Shown in pieces: positions 34,766 to 43,267 of a stretch of 64,000 nt of DNA. Location: contig NZ_BCTA01000069.1 in assembly GCF_001570485.1 (NCBI RefSeq), forward strand, positions 124,001-188,000, in the 5' to 3' direction. Made by a program: the position numbers and the translations under genes. Position 1 is the stretch's first letter; the number at the start of each line of letters is the position of its first letter. The stretch comes from Mycolicibacterium novocastrense. Lineage in GTDB: Bacteria; Actinomycetota; Actinomycetes; Mycobacteriales; Mycobacteriaceae. The notes under the pieces were generated by a model. It was not told where the DNA came from. It did no database searches and saw only the letters and a list, made by a program, of their open reading frames with translations.

Positions 34766-34770
34766 CGGCT

Positions 34771-35259
34771 TCAGGAAGCGGCGGCGAGTGCCTCGTCGAG
34801 GATGGTCGCGGCCTTCTCGTCATCGGTGTTCTCGGCGAGAGCAAGCTCGCCCACCAGGATCTGCCGCGCCTTGGCCAGCATCCGCTTCTCACCAGCCGAC
34901 AGGCCACGCTCCTGATCGCGCCGCCACAGGTCGCGCACCACTTCGGCGACCTTGTTCACATCGCCCGAGGCCAACTTCTCGAGATTGGCCTTGTACCGCC
35001 GCGACCAGTTGGTCGGTTCCTCGGTATGGGGGGCACGGAGCACCTGGAAAACCTTGTCCAGGCCCTCCTGTCCGACGACGTCGCGCACCCCGACATACTC
35101 TGCGTTTTCGGCTGGCACTCGAACCGTGAGGTCGCCCTGGGCGACCTTCAAGACGAGATATTCCTTCTGTTCGCCTTTGATGGTCCGGGTTTCGATCGCC
35201 TCAATTAACGCAGCACCGTGGTGGGGATAAACAACGGTGTCTCCGACCTTGAAAATCAT
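34771..35259 (-). CDS. carD: RNA polymerase-binding transcription factor CarD
   Basis: A 162-residue essential factor that binds the RNA polymerase beta subunit and stabilises open promoter complexes. The N-terminal Tudor-like domain (MIFKVGDTVVYPHHGAALIEAIE) is followed by a helical DNA-binding part with Trp85 in TNWSRRYKANLEKLASGDV, the residue that wedges at the -10 edge. Length and sequence are almost as in M. tuberculosis. The ATG at 35259 is used since upstream residues are non-conserved. The last residues EALAAAS run directly into ispF. Confidence 0.97.
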   Translation of the reverse strand: MIFKVGDTVVYPHHGAALIEAIETRTIKGEQKEYLVLKVAQGDLTVRVPAENAEYVGVRDVVGQEGLDKVFQVLRAPHTEEPTNWSRRYKANLEKLASGDVNKVAEVVRDLWRRDQERGLSAGEKRMLAKARQILVGELALAENTDDEKAATILDEALAAAS

Positions 35260-35600
35260 CAGTTTCGAGCCCCTTTCACGCCTCAATGCTAGCACGGTGC
35301 CCAGACGGGGGTGGATCAACGGTGCAGGTCAGGGGCACCTCGGGTGAACGTTAGGGGTTGACACGCCGACCAATCCGTGCATGGCTGCGGCGTCTTCGAG
35401 AGGTCCATGAGGTAGCTGAGGTGGGGCATCGATCATGGGGCAGTGGCACTTCCGGCGAGACTTCCGTCGTAGCCGCCCGCGGGTTCCCGGCGGCGTGCCG
35501 GACCTCAGCTACCGCCGTCCGCACGCACCTACTACTCTGCATAGTCGAATCCCGCGACCGATCGGATCGGTCGCATCGACGGCCCGAGCAGGAGGCAAGA
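35260..35600. other. carD-lpqE intergenic region
   Basis: This 341-base stretch holds the divergent carD and lpqE promoters. TTGACA at 35358-35363 is a good -35 hexamer on the plus strand, but I see no convincing -10 at the right distance. TAGCAT read on the minus strand near 35288-35293 is a fair -10 for carD. I see no small gene, hairpin or known motif. Confidence 0.5.
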
Positions 35601-36167
35601 GTGGACCGCTTCAAACTGGCCGCCTGCGGGCTGGCCGCTGCCTTTGTCGTGGGCGGGGCGCTCGTCGGCTGCAGTTCGGGACAGGTCTCGCAGATGACCA
35701 CGCAGGAGCCGGCCGTCAACGGCACCAGCGCCAACCTCGGCGATATCGCGCTGCGCAACGTGCACCTGCGGGCCCAGCAAGTGACCGACTTCGTCCGGCC
35801 GGGCAAAGAGGTCGAGCTGATCTTCGTGGCGGCCAACACTTCGGCCGAACAAGCCGACAAACTGGAGTCGATCACCTCCGAGGTCGGCGAGGTGGCCCTG
35901 ACCGGGGACACCACCGTTCCCGCCAGCGGCATGCTCACGGTCGGCGCTCCGGACGGGCAGATCACCCCGTTGGAGAGCGTCGAGGCCGCCGAAGCCGCCG
36001 AAGCGAAGGTCACCTTGAGCAAGCCGATCACCAACGGCCTGCTCTACGACTTCACGTTCAAGTTCGAGAAGGCGGGCGAGGCCACCGTGCGGGTGCCGAT
36101 CTCCGGCGGGGAGGCGCCGCGGCGCGGCGAAGCCACCGAAGCCGGCGGGCACGGCGGCGGACACTGA
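35601..36167 (+). CDS. lpqE: Lipoprotein LpqE
   Basis: A 188-residue lipoprotein with a lipobox ending GALVGC at about residue 24, so it is anchored on the outer face. The mature part looks like a copper-chaperone-type (PCuAC-like) beta fold with LRNVHLRAQQV and a TTVPASGMLTVG strand region, but the Met/His copper ligands of that family are not clear. The C-terminus is His/Gly-rich (GGHGGGH), which may bind metal. GTG 35601 has AGGAGGCA seven bases upstream, which decides the start. It matches Rv3584 in place. Function unknown. Confidence 0.85.
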   Translation: MDRFKLAACGLAAAFVVGGALVGCSSGQVSQMTTQEPAVNGTSANLGDIALRNVHLRAQQVTDFVRPGKEVELIFVAANTSAEQADKLESITSEVGEVALTGDTTVPASGMLTVGAPDGQITPLESVEAAEAAEAKVTLSKPITNGLLYDFTFKFEKAGEATVRVPISGGEAPRRGEATEAGGHGGGH

Positions 36168-36242
36168 GCGAAGTCCGCGACACGACCGCCTGGCACTGAG
36201 TTCCTGGCGGGATCTGTCTTAGGCGACGGCTACCGTCACTAC

Positions 36243-37643
36243 GTGGCCAAAGGTAGCGTCAAAACGCGCTCGCAGTACCGCTGCTCGGAGTGCCACCACG
36301 TCACCCTCAAATGGGTCGGCCGCTGCCCCGAGTGCGGCACCTGGGGCACGGTCGACGAGGTGGCCGTGCTCTCGGCGGTGGCAGGAGCCGGAGCGCGACG
36401 TTCGATCGCCCCGTCCTCGTCGGCCGTGCCGATCAGCTCGATCGATCCCGGGCGCACCCGCCACTGCCACACCGGTGTCGCCGAGCTGGACCGGGTCCTC
36501 GGCGGCGGTCTGGTCCCCGGATCGGTGACGCTGCTCGCCGGCGACCCCGGCGTCGGCAAGTCGACTCTGTTGTTGGAGGTCGCGCACCGCTGGGCGACGG
36601 CAGGCAAGCGCGCGCTGTACCTCTCGGGTGAGGAGTCGGCCGGCCAGATCCGGATGCGGGCGGAACGCACGGGCTGCACCCACGACGAGGTGTACCTGGC
36701 CGCGGAGTCCGATCTGTCCACGGCGCTCGCACACATCGACGAGGTGCAGCCCAGCCTGGTGGTGGTCGACTCGGTGCAAACCATGTCCACCACCGAGGCC
36801 GACGGTGTCACCGGCGGCGTCACCCAGGTGCGCGCGGTGACCACCGCTTTGACGATGGCGGCCAAGACATCTGGCGTCGCACTGATCCTCGTCGGCCATG
36901 TGACCAAGGACGGTGCCATCGCGGGCCCACGATCGCTCGAGCACCTCGTCGACGTCGTTCTGCACTTCGAGGGCGACCGCGCATCATCGCTGCGGATGGT
37001 CCGCGGCATCAAGAACCGCTTCGGCGCCGCGGACGAAGTCGGCTGTTTCCTGTTGCACGACAACGGGATCGAAGGCGTCGCCGACCCATCCGGACTGTTT
37101 CGCGACCAACGGCCCGAACCCGTTGCGGGAACCGCGATCACGGTCACCCTCGACGGTAAGCGTCCGTTGATCGGGGAGGTGCAGGCGCTGATCGGGGCAC
37201 CGGCGAACGGAACGGCCCGCCGCGCCGTCAGCGGAATCGACTCGTCGCGCGCGGCGATGATCACCGCAGTTCTGGACAAGCACGCGGGCCTGTCGGTGGG
37301 GGCGCACGACATCTACCTGTCGACGGTGGGCGGCATGCGCCTGACCGATCCGTCGGCGGACCTGGCGATCGCGGTGGCCATCGCGTCCTCGAAGATGAAC
37401 CTCCCCGTGCCCGCCGCCGCCGTGGCCATCGGGGAGGTCGGCCTGGCGGGCGACCTGCGCCGGGTCACCGGAATGGACCGCCGCCTGGCCGAAGCGGCGC
37501 GGCTCGGCTTCACCTCGGCGGTCGTACCACCCGGCGTGACATCGGTACCCGCCGGTTTGCGGGCGGTCACCGCCCACGACATCGGTTCGGCGTTGCGGGT
37601 TTTGCGCGATATCAGCAAAGTCGGCAAAGATCAGCAAAGATAG
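36243..37643 (+). CDS. radA: DNA repair protein RadA (Sms)
   Basis: A 466-residue RadA helicase involved in recombination branch migration. A zinc finger with Cys14, Cys17, Cys28 and Cys31 opens the protein; Walker A GDPGVGKST is at residues 100-108; IKNRFG is the RadA-specific motif; and a Lon-like C-terminal domain (GGMRLTDPSADLAIAVAI) ends it. The start is GTG 36243. It lies 75 bases after lpqE and 30 before disA; in Bacillus and mycobacteria radA and disA are neighbours and DisA is checked by RadA. Confidence 0.96.
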   Translation: MAKGSVKTRSQYRCSECHHVTLKWVGRCPECGTWGTVDEVAVLSAVAGAGARRSIAPSSSAVPISSIDPGRTRHCHTGVAELDRVLGGGLVPGSVTLLAGDPGVGKSTLLLEVAHRWATAGKRALYLSGEESAGQIRMRAERTGCTHDEVYLAAESDLSTALAHIDEVQPSLVVVDSVQTMSTTEADGVTGGVTQVRAVTTALTMAAKTSGVALILVGHVTKDGAIAGPRSLEHLVDVVLHFEGDRASSLRMVRGIKNRFGAADEVGCFLLHDNGIEGVADPSGLFRDQRPEPVAGTAITVTLDGKRPLIGEVQALIGAPANGTARRAVSGIDSSRAAMITAVLDKHAGLSVGAHDIYLSTVGGMRLTDPSADLAIAVAIASSKMNLPVPAAAVAIGEVGLAGDLRRVTGMDRRLAEAARLGFTSAVVPPGVTSVPAGLRAVTAHDIGSALRVLRDISKVGKDQQR

Positions 37644-37673
37644 AGCAGTGGCGGCCGATCCTAGGGAGGGGCG

Positions 37674-38792
37674 ATGGCCGTGAAGTCGGGTGGCAGGTCG
37701 GGACGTACGGTCGTGCCATTGGCGCGGCCCACCATGCGCGAGACCATCGCTCGCTTGGCCCCGGGAACGGCGCTGCGCGACGGCCTCGAGCGCATCCTGC
37801 GGGGCCGCACAGGCGCACTGATCGTGATCGGCTACGACGAGAGCGTCGAGGCCATCTGCGACGGCGGCTTCTCCCTCGACGTCCGCTATGCGCCGACACG
37901 CCTGCGGGAGCTTTCGAAGATGGACGGCGCGGTGGTGCTGTCCAGCGACGGCGCGCACATCCTGCGGGCCAACGTGCAACTGGTACCGGACCCGTCGATC
38001 CCGACCGAGGAGTCGGGAACCCGTCACCGCTCCGCCGAGCGCACCGCGATCCAGACCGGCTATCCGGTGATCTCGGTGAGCCACTCGATGAGCATCGTGA
38101 CCGTGTATGTGGCCGGTGAACGGCACGTGATCCCCGACTCGGCGACCATCCTGTCGCGCGCGAACCAGACGATCGACACCCTCGAGCGTTACAAGACACG
38201 CCTCGATGAGGTCAGCAGGCAGCTGTCGACGGCCGAGATCGAGGACTTCGTCACTTTGCGCGACGTGATGACTGTGGTGCAGCGGCTCGAGATGGTCCGC
38301 CGGATCAGTCTCGAAATCGATTCGTACGTCGTCGAACTCGGCACCGACGGCCGTCAGCTGAAACTTCAGCTCGACGAGCTGGTCGGCGACAACGACACCG
38401 CCCGCGAGCTCCTCGTGCGCGACTATCACGCCAACCCGGACCCTCCGTCGGCGGCGCAGGTGAGCGCCACGCTCGAGGAGCTCGACGGGCTCTCCGACAG
38501 TGAGCTCCTGGACTTCACGACGCTGGCACGGGTCTTTGGTTACCCGTCAACAATCGAGGCGCAGGATTCGGCGATGAGCTCGCGGGGCTACCGCGCGATG
38601 GCCGGTATCCCGCGTCTGCAGTTCGCACATGTCGACCTGCTGGTTCGTTCGTTCGGCTCGCTACAGGGCCTGCTGGCGGCCAGCGCCGGCGATCTCCAGT
38701 CGGTCGAGGGCATCGGCTCGATGTGGGCGCGCCACATCCGGGAGGGTCTCTCGCAGTTGGCCGAGTCGACGATCGCCGACCGGCTGGCCTGA
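37674..38792 (+). CDS. disA: Diadenylate cyclase DisA (c-di-AMP synthase)
   Basis: A 372-residue enzyme joining two ATP molecules into c-di-AMP. The N-terminal DAC domain has Asp84-Gly85-Ala86 and Arg117-His118-Arg119 in GTRHRSAER, both needed for catalysis. A long helical spine and a C-terminal helix-hairpin-helix DNA-binding part (LQSVEGIGSMWARHIREGL) follow. A RBS AGGGAGGGG lies before ATG 37674. It should scan DNA and report lesions. It forms a unit with radA. Confidence 0.97.
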   Translation: MAVKSGGRSGRTVVPLARPTMRETIARLAPGTALRDGLERILRGRTGALIVIGYDESVEAICDGGFSLDVRYAPTRLRELSKMDGAVVLSSDGAHILRANVQLVPDPSIPTEESGTRHRSAERTAIQTGYPVISVSHSMSIVTVYVAGERHVIPDSATILSRANQTIDTLERYKTRLDEVSRQLSTAEIEDFVTLRDVMTVVQRLEMVRRISLEIDSYVVELGTDGRQLKLQLDELVGDNDTARELLVRDYHANPDPPSAAQVSATLEELDGLSDSELLDFTTLARVFGYPSTIEAQDSAMSSRGYRAMAGIPRLQFAHVDLLVRSFGSLQGLLAASAGDLQSVEGIGSMWARHIREGLSQLAESTIADRLA

Positions 38793-38806
38793 GTCCCCGC
38801 CGGACC

Positions 38807-39592
38807 TCAGTTCGGGACGGGTCCCGGTGGCGGGGCGGCGCCCTGACCGTGCTCCGGCGACTGCGGCGCAGCGAGGATGAACGGCACCGTGGCCGAGCGC
38901 AGATTGCCGAGCTGGACGACGAGGTTGTAGGTGCCGGGGCCGATGGGTTGACGCGGCAGCGGGCAACCCGGAGCCGATCCCATACCCGTCCAGGTGACCT
39001 CGGTGGTCACCTGCTCGCCGGGCTGGAACGCCTTGACCAGGGTCTCGTTCGACGGTGCACAGTCGAGGTTGGACCAGAGCCGCGCGTTGTCCAGCGAGTA
39101 GACGTAGGCGGCCAGCACCGCGGCGCCGACGTCGCGCTTGCAGCCGACGAGCCCGATGTTGGTGACGACCATCGTGAACTTCGGCTGCTCACCGACGACG
39201 TACTGCGGTTGGTTTGTGATGCCCTTGACCGCCAGCGTCGAGTCGGGGCAGTCGTCGCCCTCGTTGAGCACCGGCGGTGGCGCGACGGCCGCGGTGGGTG
39301 TCGGGGTGGGCGGCGGCGCGTCCTGCGCCGGCGGCATCACCGGGGTTTTGACCTCGGGGTTCTCCCCCGGCAGCGGCGTCGGCTCGCCTGCCGCGGCGGG
39401 GGTGGACGCCTCGGCGCCCTCCGCGTCGGAGCCCCCGGTGTTCTTCACGACAACGATCACGATGGCCGCGATCACGCCGATCACGAGGACCGCTATGCCC
39501 AACGCCAATGCCCTGCGACGCCAGTAAATCTGCGTCGGTAGCGGGCCATGCGGTTCCAGATCCAGCACAACCCCACGGTAAGGCCAGGTCAC
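38807..39592 (-). CDS. Membrane-anchored proline-rich protein (Rv3587c-like)
   Basis: A 261-residue protein with one membrane helix near residues 28-50 (LALGIAVLVIGVIAAIVIVVV), an Ala/Pro/Thr-rich linker of about 55 residues, and an extracytoplasmic domain with cysteines in GDDCPD, GCKRD, LDCAPS and GCPLP that may pair. The domain is of unknown function. Its place between disA and canB matches Rv3587c. GTG 39592 is used, though GTG 39571 gives the VLDLEPHGPLPT start of the orthologue and may be the true start; neither has a strong ribosome site. Confidence 0.82.
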   Translation of the reverse strand: MTWPYRGVVLDLEPHGPLPTQIYWRRRALALGIAVLVIGVIAAIVIVVVKNTGGSDAEGAEASTPAAAGEPTPLPGENPEVKTPVMPPAQDAPPPTPTPTAAVAPPPVLNEGDDCPDSTLAVKGITNQPQYVVGEQPKFTMVVTNIGLVGCKRDVGAAVLAAYVYSLDNARLWSNLDCAPSNETLVKAFQPGEQVTTEVTWTGMGSAPGCPLPRQPIGPGTYNLVVQLGNLRSATVPFILAAPQSPEHGQGAAPPPGPVPN

Positions 39593-39626
39593 GCCTTATC
39601 GGCCGAGGTCCCTCGGCGTGTCGCCC

Positions 39627-40247
39627 TCAGCTTTCGCCGATGTCGCCGATATGGTCCCGCAACGCCACCCGCCCGTCGGCCAGGTGATAGGTCACGCCGA
39701 CGATGGCCAGATCTCCCGACGCCACACGTTCGGACACCGTGGTGGAGCGGGCCAACAATTGGGCGCCGGTCTCGCTGACGTGGCGGGCCTCGAACTCGTC
39801 GACCCGGGTGAGCCCGTCGCGTCGGCCCAACAGGATCGACGGCATCACGCGCTCGACGATGTCGCGGACGTAACCGCCCGGCACCACGCCCTCGTCGAGC
39901 GCGCCCAGCGTCGCCTTCACCGCCCCGCAGCTGTCGTGGCCGAGCACGACGACCAGCGGCACGTCGAGCACCGCGACGGCGTACTCGATGGAACCGAGCA
40001 CCGCCGAATCGATCACGTGTCCGGCGGTGCGCACCACGAACATGTCACCGAGCCCCTGGTCGAAGATCAGTTCGGCGGCCACCCGGCTGTCCCCGCACCC
40101 GAACACGACGGCCGTGGGCGTCTGTGAGGTGGCCAAGCTCGCGCGGTGCTCGATTCCTTGGCTGGGATGCAGGGGCTTGCCGGCGACGAAGCGCTCGTTA
40201 CCCTCTTTGAGTGCTTTCCAGGCGGTCACTGGGCTGGTGTTCGGCAT
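39627..40247 (-). CDS. canB: Beta-class carbonic anhydrase
   Basis: A 206-residue zinc enzyme hydrating CO2. Ligands Cys51, His104 and Cys107 and the Asp53-Arg55 dyad are in place. The first motif reads CGDSR where most have CADSR, a mild change. The N-terminus MPNTSPVTAWKALKEGNERFVAG matches CanB, so ATG 40247 is well supported. Its start codon overlaps the mutY start on the other strand: the shared CATG serves both. There is thus no intergenic promoter space between the genes. Confidence 0.94.
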   Translation of the reverse strand: MPNTSPVTAWKALKEGNERFVAGKPLHPSQGIEHRASLATSQTPTAVVFGCGDSRVAAELIFDQGLGDMFVVRTAGHVIDSAVLGSIEYAVAVLDVPLVVVLGHDSCGAVKATLGALDEGVVPGGYVRDIVERVMPSILLGRRDGLTRVDEFEARHVSETGAQLLARSTTVSERVASGDLAIVGVTYHLADGRVALRDHIGDIGES

Positions 40248-41121
40248 GACCGACATTGTGCCCCAGTTGGTCGATTGGTATGACCGCGACCAGCGAGATC
40301 TGCCGTGGCGCCGGCCGGGGGTCACGCCGTGGCAGATCCTGGTCAGCGAATTCATGCTGCAGCAGACGCCCGTCGCACGGGTCGAACCGGTGTGGCTCAC
40401 GTGGGTACAGCGGTGGCCCACTCCGTCGGCGACCGCGGCGGCAAGCGCCGCAGACATCTTGCGGGCCTGGGGGAAGCTCGGTTATCCGCGCCGCGCCAAG
40501 CGGTTACATGAATGCGCGACGGTGATCGCCGAGCAGTACGACGACGTCGTACCGTCCGACGTCGAGACCCTGCTGACGCTGCCGGGCGTCGGGGCGTACA
40601 CCGCGCGGGCCATCGCCTGCTTCGCCTACCGCGACCGGGTACCGGTGGTCGACACCAACGTTCGGCGGGTGGTGACCCGGGTCGTGCACGGCCGCGCCGA
40701 CGCCGCGGCATCGTCGTCTGCTCGCGACCTCGCCGATGTCGAGGCTCTGCTGCCCGAAGCCGCTCTGGCGCCGAAGTTTTCGATTGCCTTGATGGAGTTG
40801 GGTGCGACGGTCTGTACCGCGCGTGCGCCCCGATGCGGGTTGTGTCCGCTGAGTGAGTGCGCGTGGCGCTCCCGGGGATTCCCTGCGTCGGCCTCACCGG
40901 CGCGGCGCGTTCAACGCTACGCGGGCACCGACCGACAGGTCCGAGGAAGATTGCTCGATGTCCTGCGGGACAACGACTCTCCCATGAGCCGGGCGCAGCT
41001 GGACGTCGCGTGGCTGTCGGACACCGCGCAGCGCGACCGCGCGTTGGACTCGCTTCTGGTCGACGGGCTCGTCGAGCAGACCGCCGACGGCCGGTTCGCA
41101 CTCGCCGGCGAGGGCGGCTGA
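40246..41121 (+). CDS. mutY: A/G-specific adenine DNA glycosylase
   Basis: A 291-residue enzyme removing adenine paired with 8-oxoguanine. Glu35 in VSEFMLQQTP is the catalytic acid, LPGVGAYTARAIACFAYRDRVPVVDTNVRR holds the helix-hairpin-helix and catalytic Asp, and CTARAPRCGLCPLSEC binds a 4Fe-4S cluster. The C-terminus is shorter than in E. coli and ends with RGRLLDVLRDN and FALAGEGG as in the mycobacterial type. The start at ATG 40246, or GTG 40237, lies in the canB start region, so the mutY promoter must be inside canB. Confidence 0.94.
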   Translation: MTDIVPQLVDWYDRDQRDLPWRRPGVTPWQILVSEFMLQQTPVARVEPVWLTWVQRWPTPSATAAASAADILRAWGKLGYPRRAKRLHECATVIAEQYDDVVPSDVETLLTLPGVGAYTARAIACFAYRDRVPVVDTNVRRVVTRVVHGRADAAASSSARDLADVEALLPEAALAPKFSIALMELGATVCTARAPRCGLCPLSECAWRSRGFPASASPARRVQRYAGTDRQVRGRLLDVLRDNDSPMSRAQLDVAWLSDTAQRDRALDSLLVDGLVEQTADGRFALAGEGG

Positions 41122-41132
41122 GCGCGGGGGCG

Positions 41133-42128
41133 TCAGGCCGATGCCATTTCGGTATCGGTGTCTGTCTCGGGTTCCCCTGTGCCACACGCGAACCGGCGCC
41201 GATAGTCCGATGGTGTCACCCCGATGATCCTGCGGAAGTGGTGCCGCAACAGCGTTGCCGTCCCGAAGCCGCTACGCTCGGCGATCCGGTCGACGTCGAG
41301 GTCGGTCTCCTCCAACAGGGTTCGCGCGTACAACACACGTTGGTCGGTCACCCACTGCATCGGGGTGCGCCCCGTCTCCTCCACGAACCGCCGCGCGAAG
41401 GTACGCGCCGACATGTGCGCGCGGGCGGCGAGCGTGGCGACCGTGTGCGGTTTGTCGAGATTGGTCAGTATCCAATCCAGATGCGGAGCAAATCGTTCCG
41501 AACACCGCACGGGGATCGGCTGGTCGATGTACTGGCGCTGGCCGCCGTCGCGTTGGGGCGGCACCACCATGCGGCGCGCGATCTTGTTGGTCACCTCGCT
41601 GCTTAGTTCACGCCGGACCAGGTGCAGGCACGCGTCGATGCCCGCCGCGGTCCCCGCGCTGGTGATCAGGTTTCCGTCGTCGACGAACAGTACGTTGCGG
41701 TCGACCTTGGCTGTCGGATACCTGCGCGCGAGTTCGTCGGCGTGCATCCAGTGCGTCGTGCACGGCCTGCCGTCGAGGAGGCCGGCGGCGCCCGCGACGA
41801 ACGCACCCGAGCAGACGGTCAGGATGATCGATCCCGACTCGGCGGCGGCCCGGACGGCGGCCAACGCCTCGGGCAGATACTGCGATCCACCGATCGCCGG
41901 GATGGCGACCAGGTCGGCGCCGATCAGGTCGTCGAGGCCGTGGTCGGGGGTCAGCGTCGCACCGACCGAGGTGCGAAGCGGCTTCCCAGGAACCGGACCG
42001 CACACCTTGAAGTCGAAGTTGGGAACGCCGTCGCCGGAGCGGTCGATGCCGAAGACCTCACAGATGACGCCGAATTCGAAGATGGCCAGGCCATCCAGGA
42101 CGAGCGTCGATACGCTCTTGATTGGCAT
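41133..42128 (-). CDS. AdpA/GlxA-type transcriptional regulator (DJ-1/PfpI plus AraC)
   Basis: A 331-residue regulator with an N-terminal DJ-1/PfpI-like domain (LTVCSGAFVAGAAGLLDG, with the Cys of the elbow) and a C-terminal AraC double helix-turn-helix (TVATLAARAHMSARTFARRFVEET and DRIAERSGFGTATLLRHHFRR). This is the AdpA/GlxA group, which integrates metabolic signals; the ligand is unknown. It lies convergent to mutY and replaces what is a PE_PGRS gene in M. tuberculosis at this spot. AdpA-like binding motifs lie in its own upstream region, including one over the start codon. Confidence 0.88.
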   Translation of the reverse strand: MPIKSVSTLVLDGLAIFEFGVICEVFGIDRSGDGVPNFDFKVCGPVPGKPLRTSVGATLTPDHGLDDLIGADLVAIPAIGGSQYLPEALAAVRAAAESGSIILTVCSGAFVAGAAGLLDGRPCTTHWMHADELARRYPTAKVDRNVLFVDDGNLITSAGTAAGIDACLHLVRRELSSEVTNKIARRMVVPPQRDGGQRQYIDQPIPVRCSERFAPHLDWILTNLDKPHTVATLAARAHMSARTFARRFVEETGRTPMQWVTDQRVLYARTLLEETDLDVDRIAERSGFGTATLLRHHFRRIIGVTPSDYRRRFACGTGEPETDTDTEMASA

Positions 42129-42176
42129 GGCAGCATTTTATCCCAAAGTGTCATTGCTGCCACTGTTGGCGGGATT
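42128..42176. promoter_or_regulatory. Cluster of AdpA-like motifs and inverted repeat
   Basis: TGGCAGCA at 42128-42135 and TGCTGCCA at 42155-42162 are perfect inverted copies 19 bases apart. TGGCGGGATT at 42167-42176 is an exact match of the AdpA consensus TGGCSNGWWY. The first arm covers the regulator's own ATG, so self-repression is likely. Confidence 0.55.
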
Positions 42177-42199
42177 TTGTCAGGCGAATAGTTACTGCC

Positions 42200-42454
42200 A
42201 TGAGCACGTTACTGGCACTTCTGGTTCTCGTTTCCCCGGTCGCGGCGGCGACCGCTCTCGCCTGGGCCGCCAGCCGCTCCGGACACCTGCGGCTGCACCG
42301 CGACCAGTTCCGCATGGCCGCGCCGATGGCAGGCCGGGTATTCGAAGACGATCGCGACCTGCTGCGCCTCGAACACGACCTCGACGCGATCCGCACCCGT
42401 TTCGAGCGCCACCCTGTCTGGCCGTCCTCAGGCGCGGTCGGAGAGCGTCGCTAG
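42200..42454 (+). CDS. Small membrane protein of unknown function
   Basis: An 84-residue protein with an N-terminal hydrophobic helix (STLLALLVLVSPVAAATALAWAA) and a charged tail rich in Arg, Asp and Glu. It may be a membrane-anchored small protein or carry an uncleaved signal. The ATG at 42200 lacks a good ribosome site. It lies divergent to the AdpA-like gene and its last 27 bases overlap the alpha/beta hydrolase gene on the other strand. I recognise no family. Confidence 0.5.
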   Translation: MSTLLALLVLVSPVAAATALAWAASRSGHLRLHRDQFRMAAPMAGRVFEDDRDLLRLEHDLDAIRTRFERHPVWPSSGAVGERR

Positions 42455-43213
42455 GAACGACTCGACCGCCTTCCGATACGCCTTCGGCGCGTCGTCGTGG
42501 ACGAGATGACCTGCCTCGGGCACCCGGAGGTACGTCGTGTGGGGGCCGGACTCCGCCATCCGGGCCATCTGCCCCGGGGGGGTGACCGAGTTACCCGCCT
42601 CGATCAGCAGCGCAGGCACAGCGACGGCCTGCCATTCGCGCCAGTAGTCGCGGGTGCCCCATTCGGCGGCGATCTCGATCCAGACATCCGGCCGACCGTG
42701 CAATCGCCAGCCGCCCGGAATGCGGTCGAACGCCTCGAGGAAATACTGACCCGCCACTGGGCCGAACTCGTCGTAAACGCGTTGGGCGGAATCGAATTCG
42801 ACCGGCAGCGCGTGCAGCCACGGTTCCCAGGGGCCAGTGGTGCGGCCGCGGAAGTCCGGAGCCATGTCCTCGACCACCAAAGCCGCCACGAGGTCGGGGC
42901 GCGTAGCGGCCAGGCACCATGAATGCAGTCCGCCCATCGAATGGCCGATCATGATCGCGGGCGCACCGATGCCCGCCACCGCGTCACCGAGTTCGGCGAC
43001 GAACTGCTCGGTGCTGATCGGCCGGACATCGGCGACGTCGCGGCCGCGGTGCCAGGGCGCGTCGTAGGTGTAGACCTCACCGAGCCGGGTCAACCATGGC
43101 AGCTGGCGCGACCACGTGCTCCCCCGCCCCATCAGGCCGTGCACCAGGACGAGCGGGTGGCCCCTGCCGCCGCGGTGGGTGAGCGCGGACCGCGTACCGC
43201 CTGCTGACTGCAT
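42428..43213 (-). CDS. Alpha/beta hydrolase (Rv3591c-like)
   Basis: A 261-residue hydrolase. LVLVHGLMGRGSTW is the oxyanion region, IGHSMGG the nucleophile elbow (Ser near 93), with a late VPEAGHLVHDD holding the catalytic His. The acid is in the EAGNSVTPP region but not certain, since it reads Asn rather than a clear Asp. Substrate unknown. The ATG at 43213 gives the length of the family; longer frames upstream are unsupported. It corresponds to Rv3591c next to mhuD. Confidence 0.86.
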   Translation of the reverse strand: MQSAGGTRSALTHRGGRGHPLVLVHGLMGRGSTWSRQLPWLTRLGEVYTYDAPWHRGRDVADVRPISTEQFVAELGDAVAGIGAPAIMIGHSMGGLHSWCLAATRPDLVAALVVEDMAPDFRGRTTGPWEPWLHALPVEFDSAQRVYDEFGPVAGQYFLEAFDRIPGGWRLHGRPDVWIEIAAEWGTRDYWREWQAVAVPALLIEAGNSVTPPGQMARMAESGPHTTYLRVPEAGHLVHDDAPKAYRKAVESFLATLSDRA

Positions 43214-43267
43214 CCCGACATCATCGTGCCTCCGGGCGACCCTGATGCATTCGGTAGCCTGATGCGC

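Noticed and set aside
34766..34770. A remnant of ispD between carD and ispF
   Set aside because: Only five bases separate the genes, so there is no room for even a fragment.
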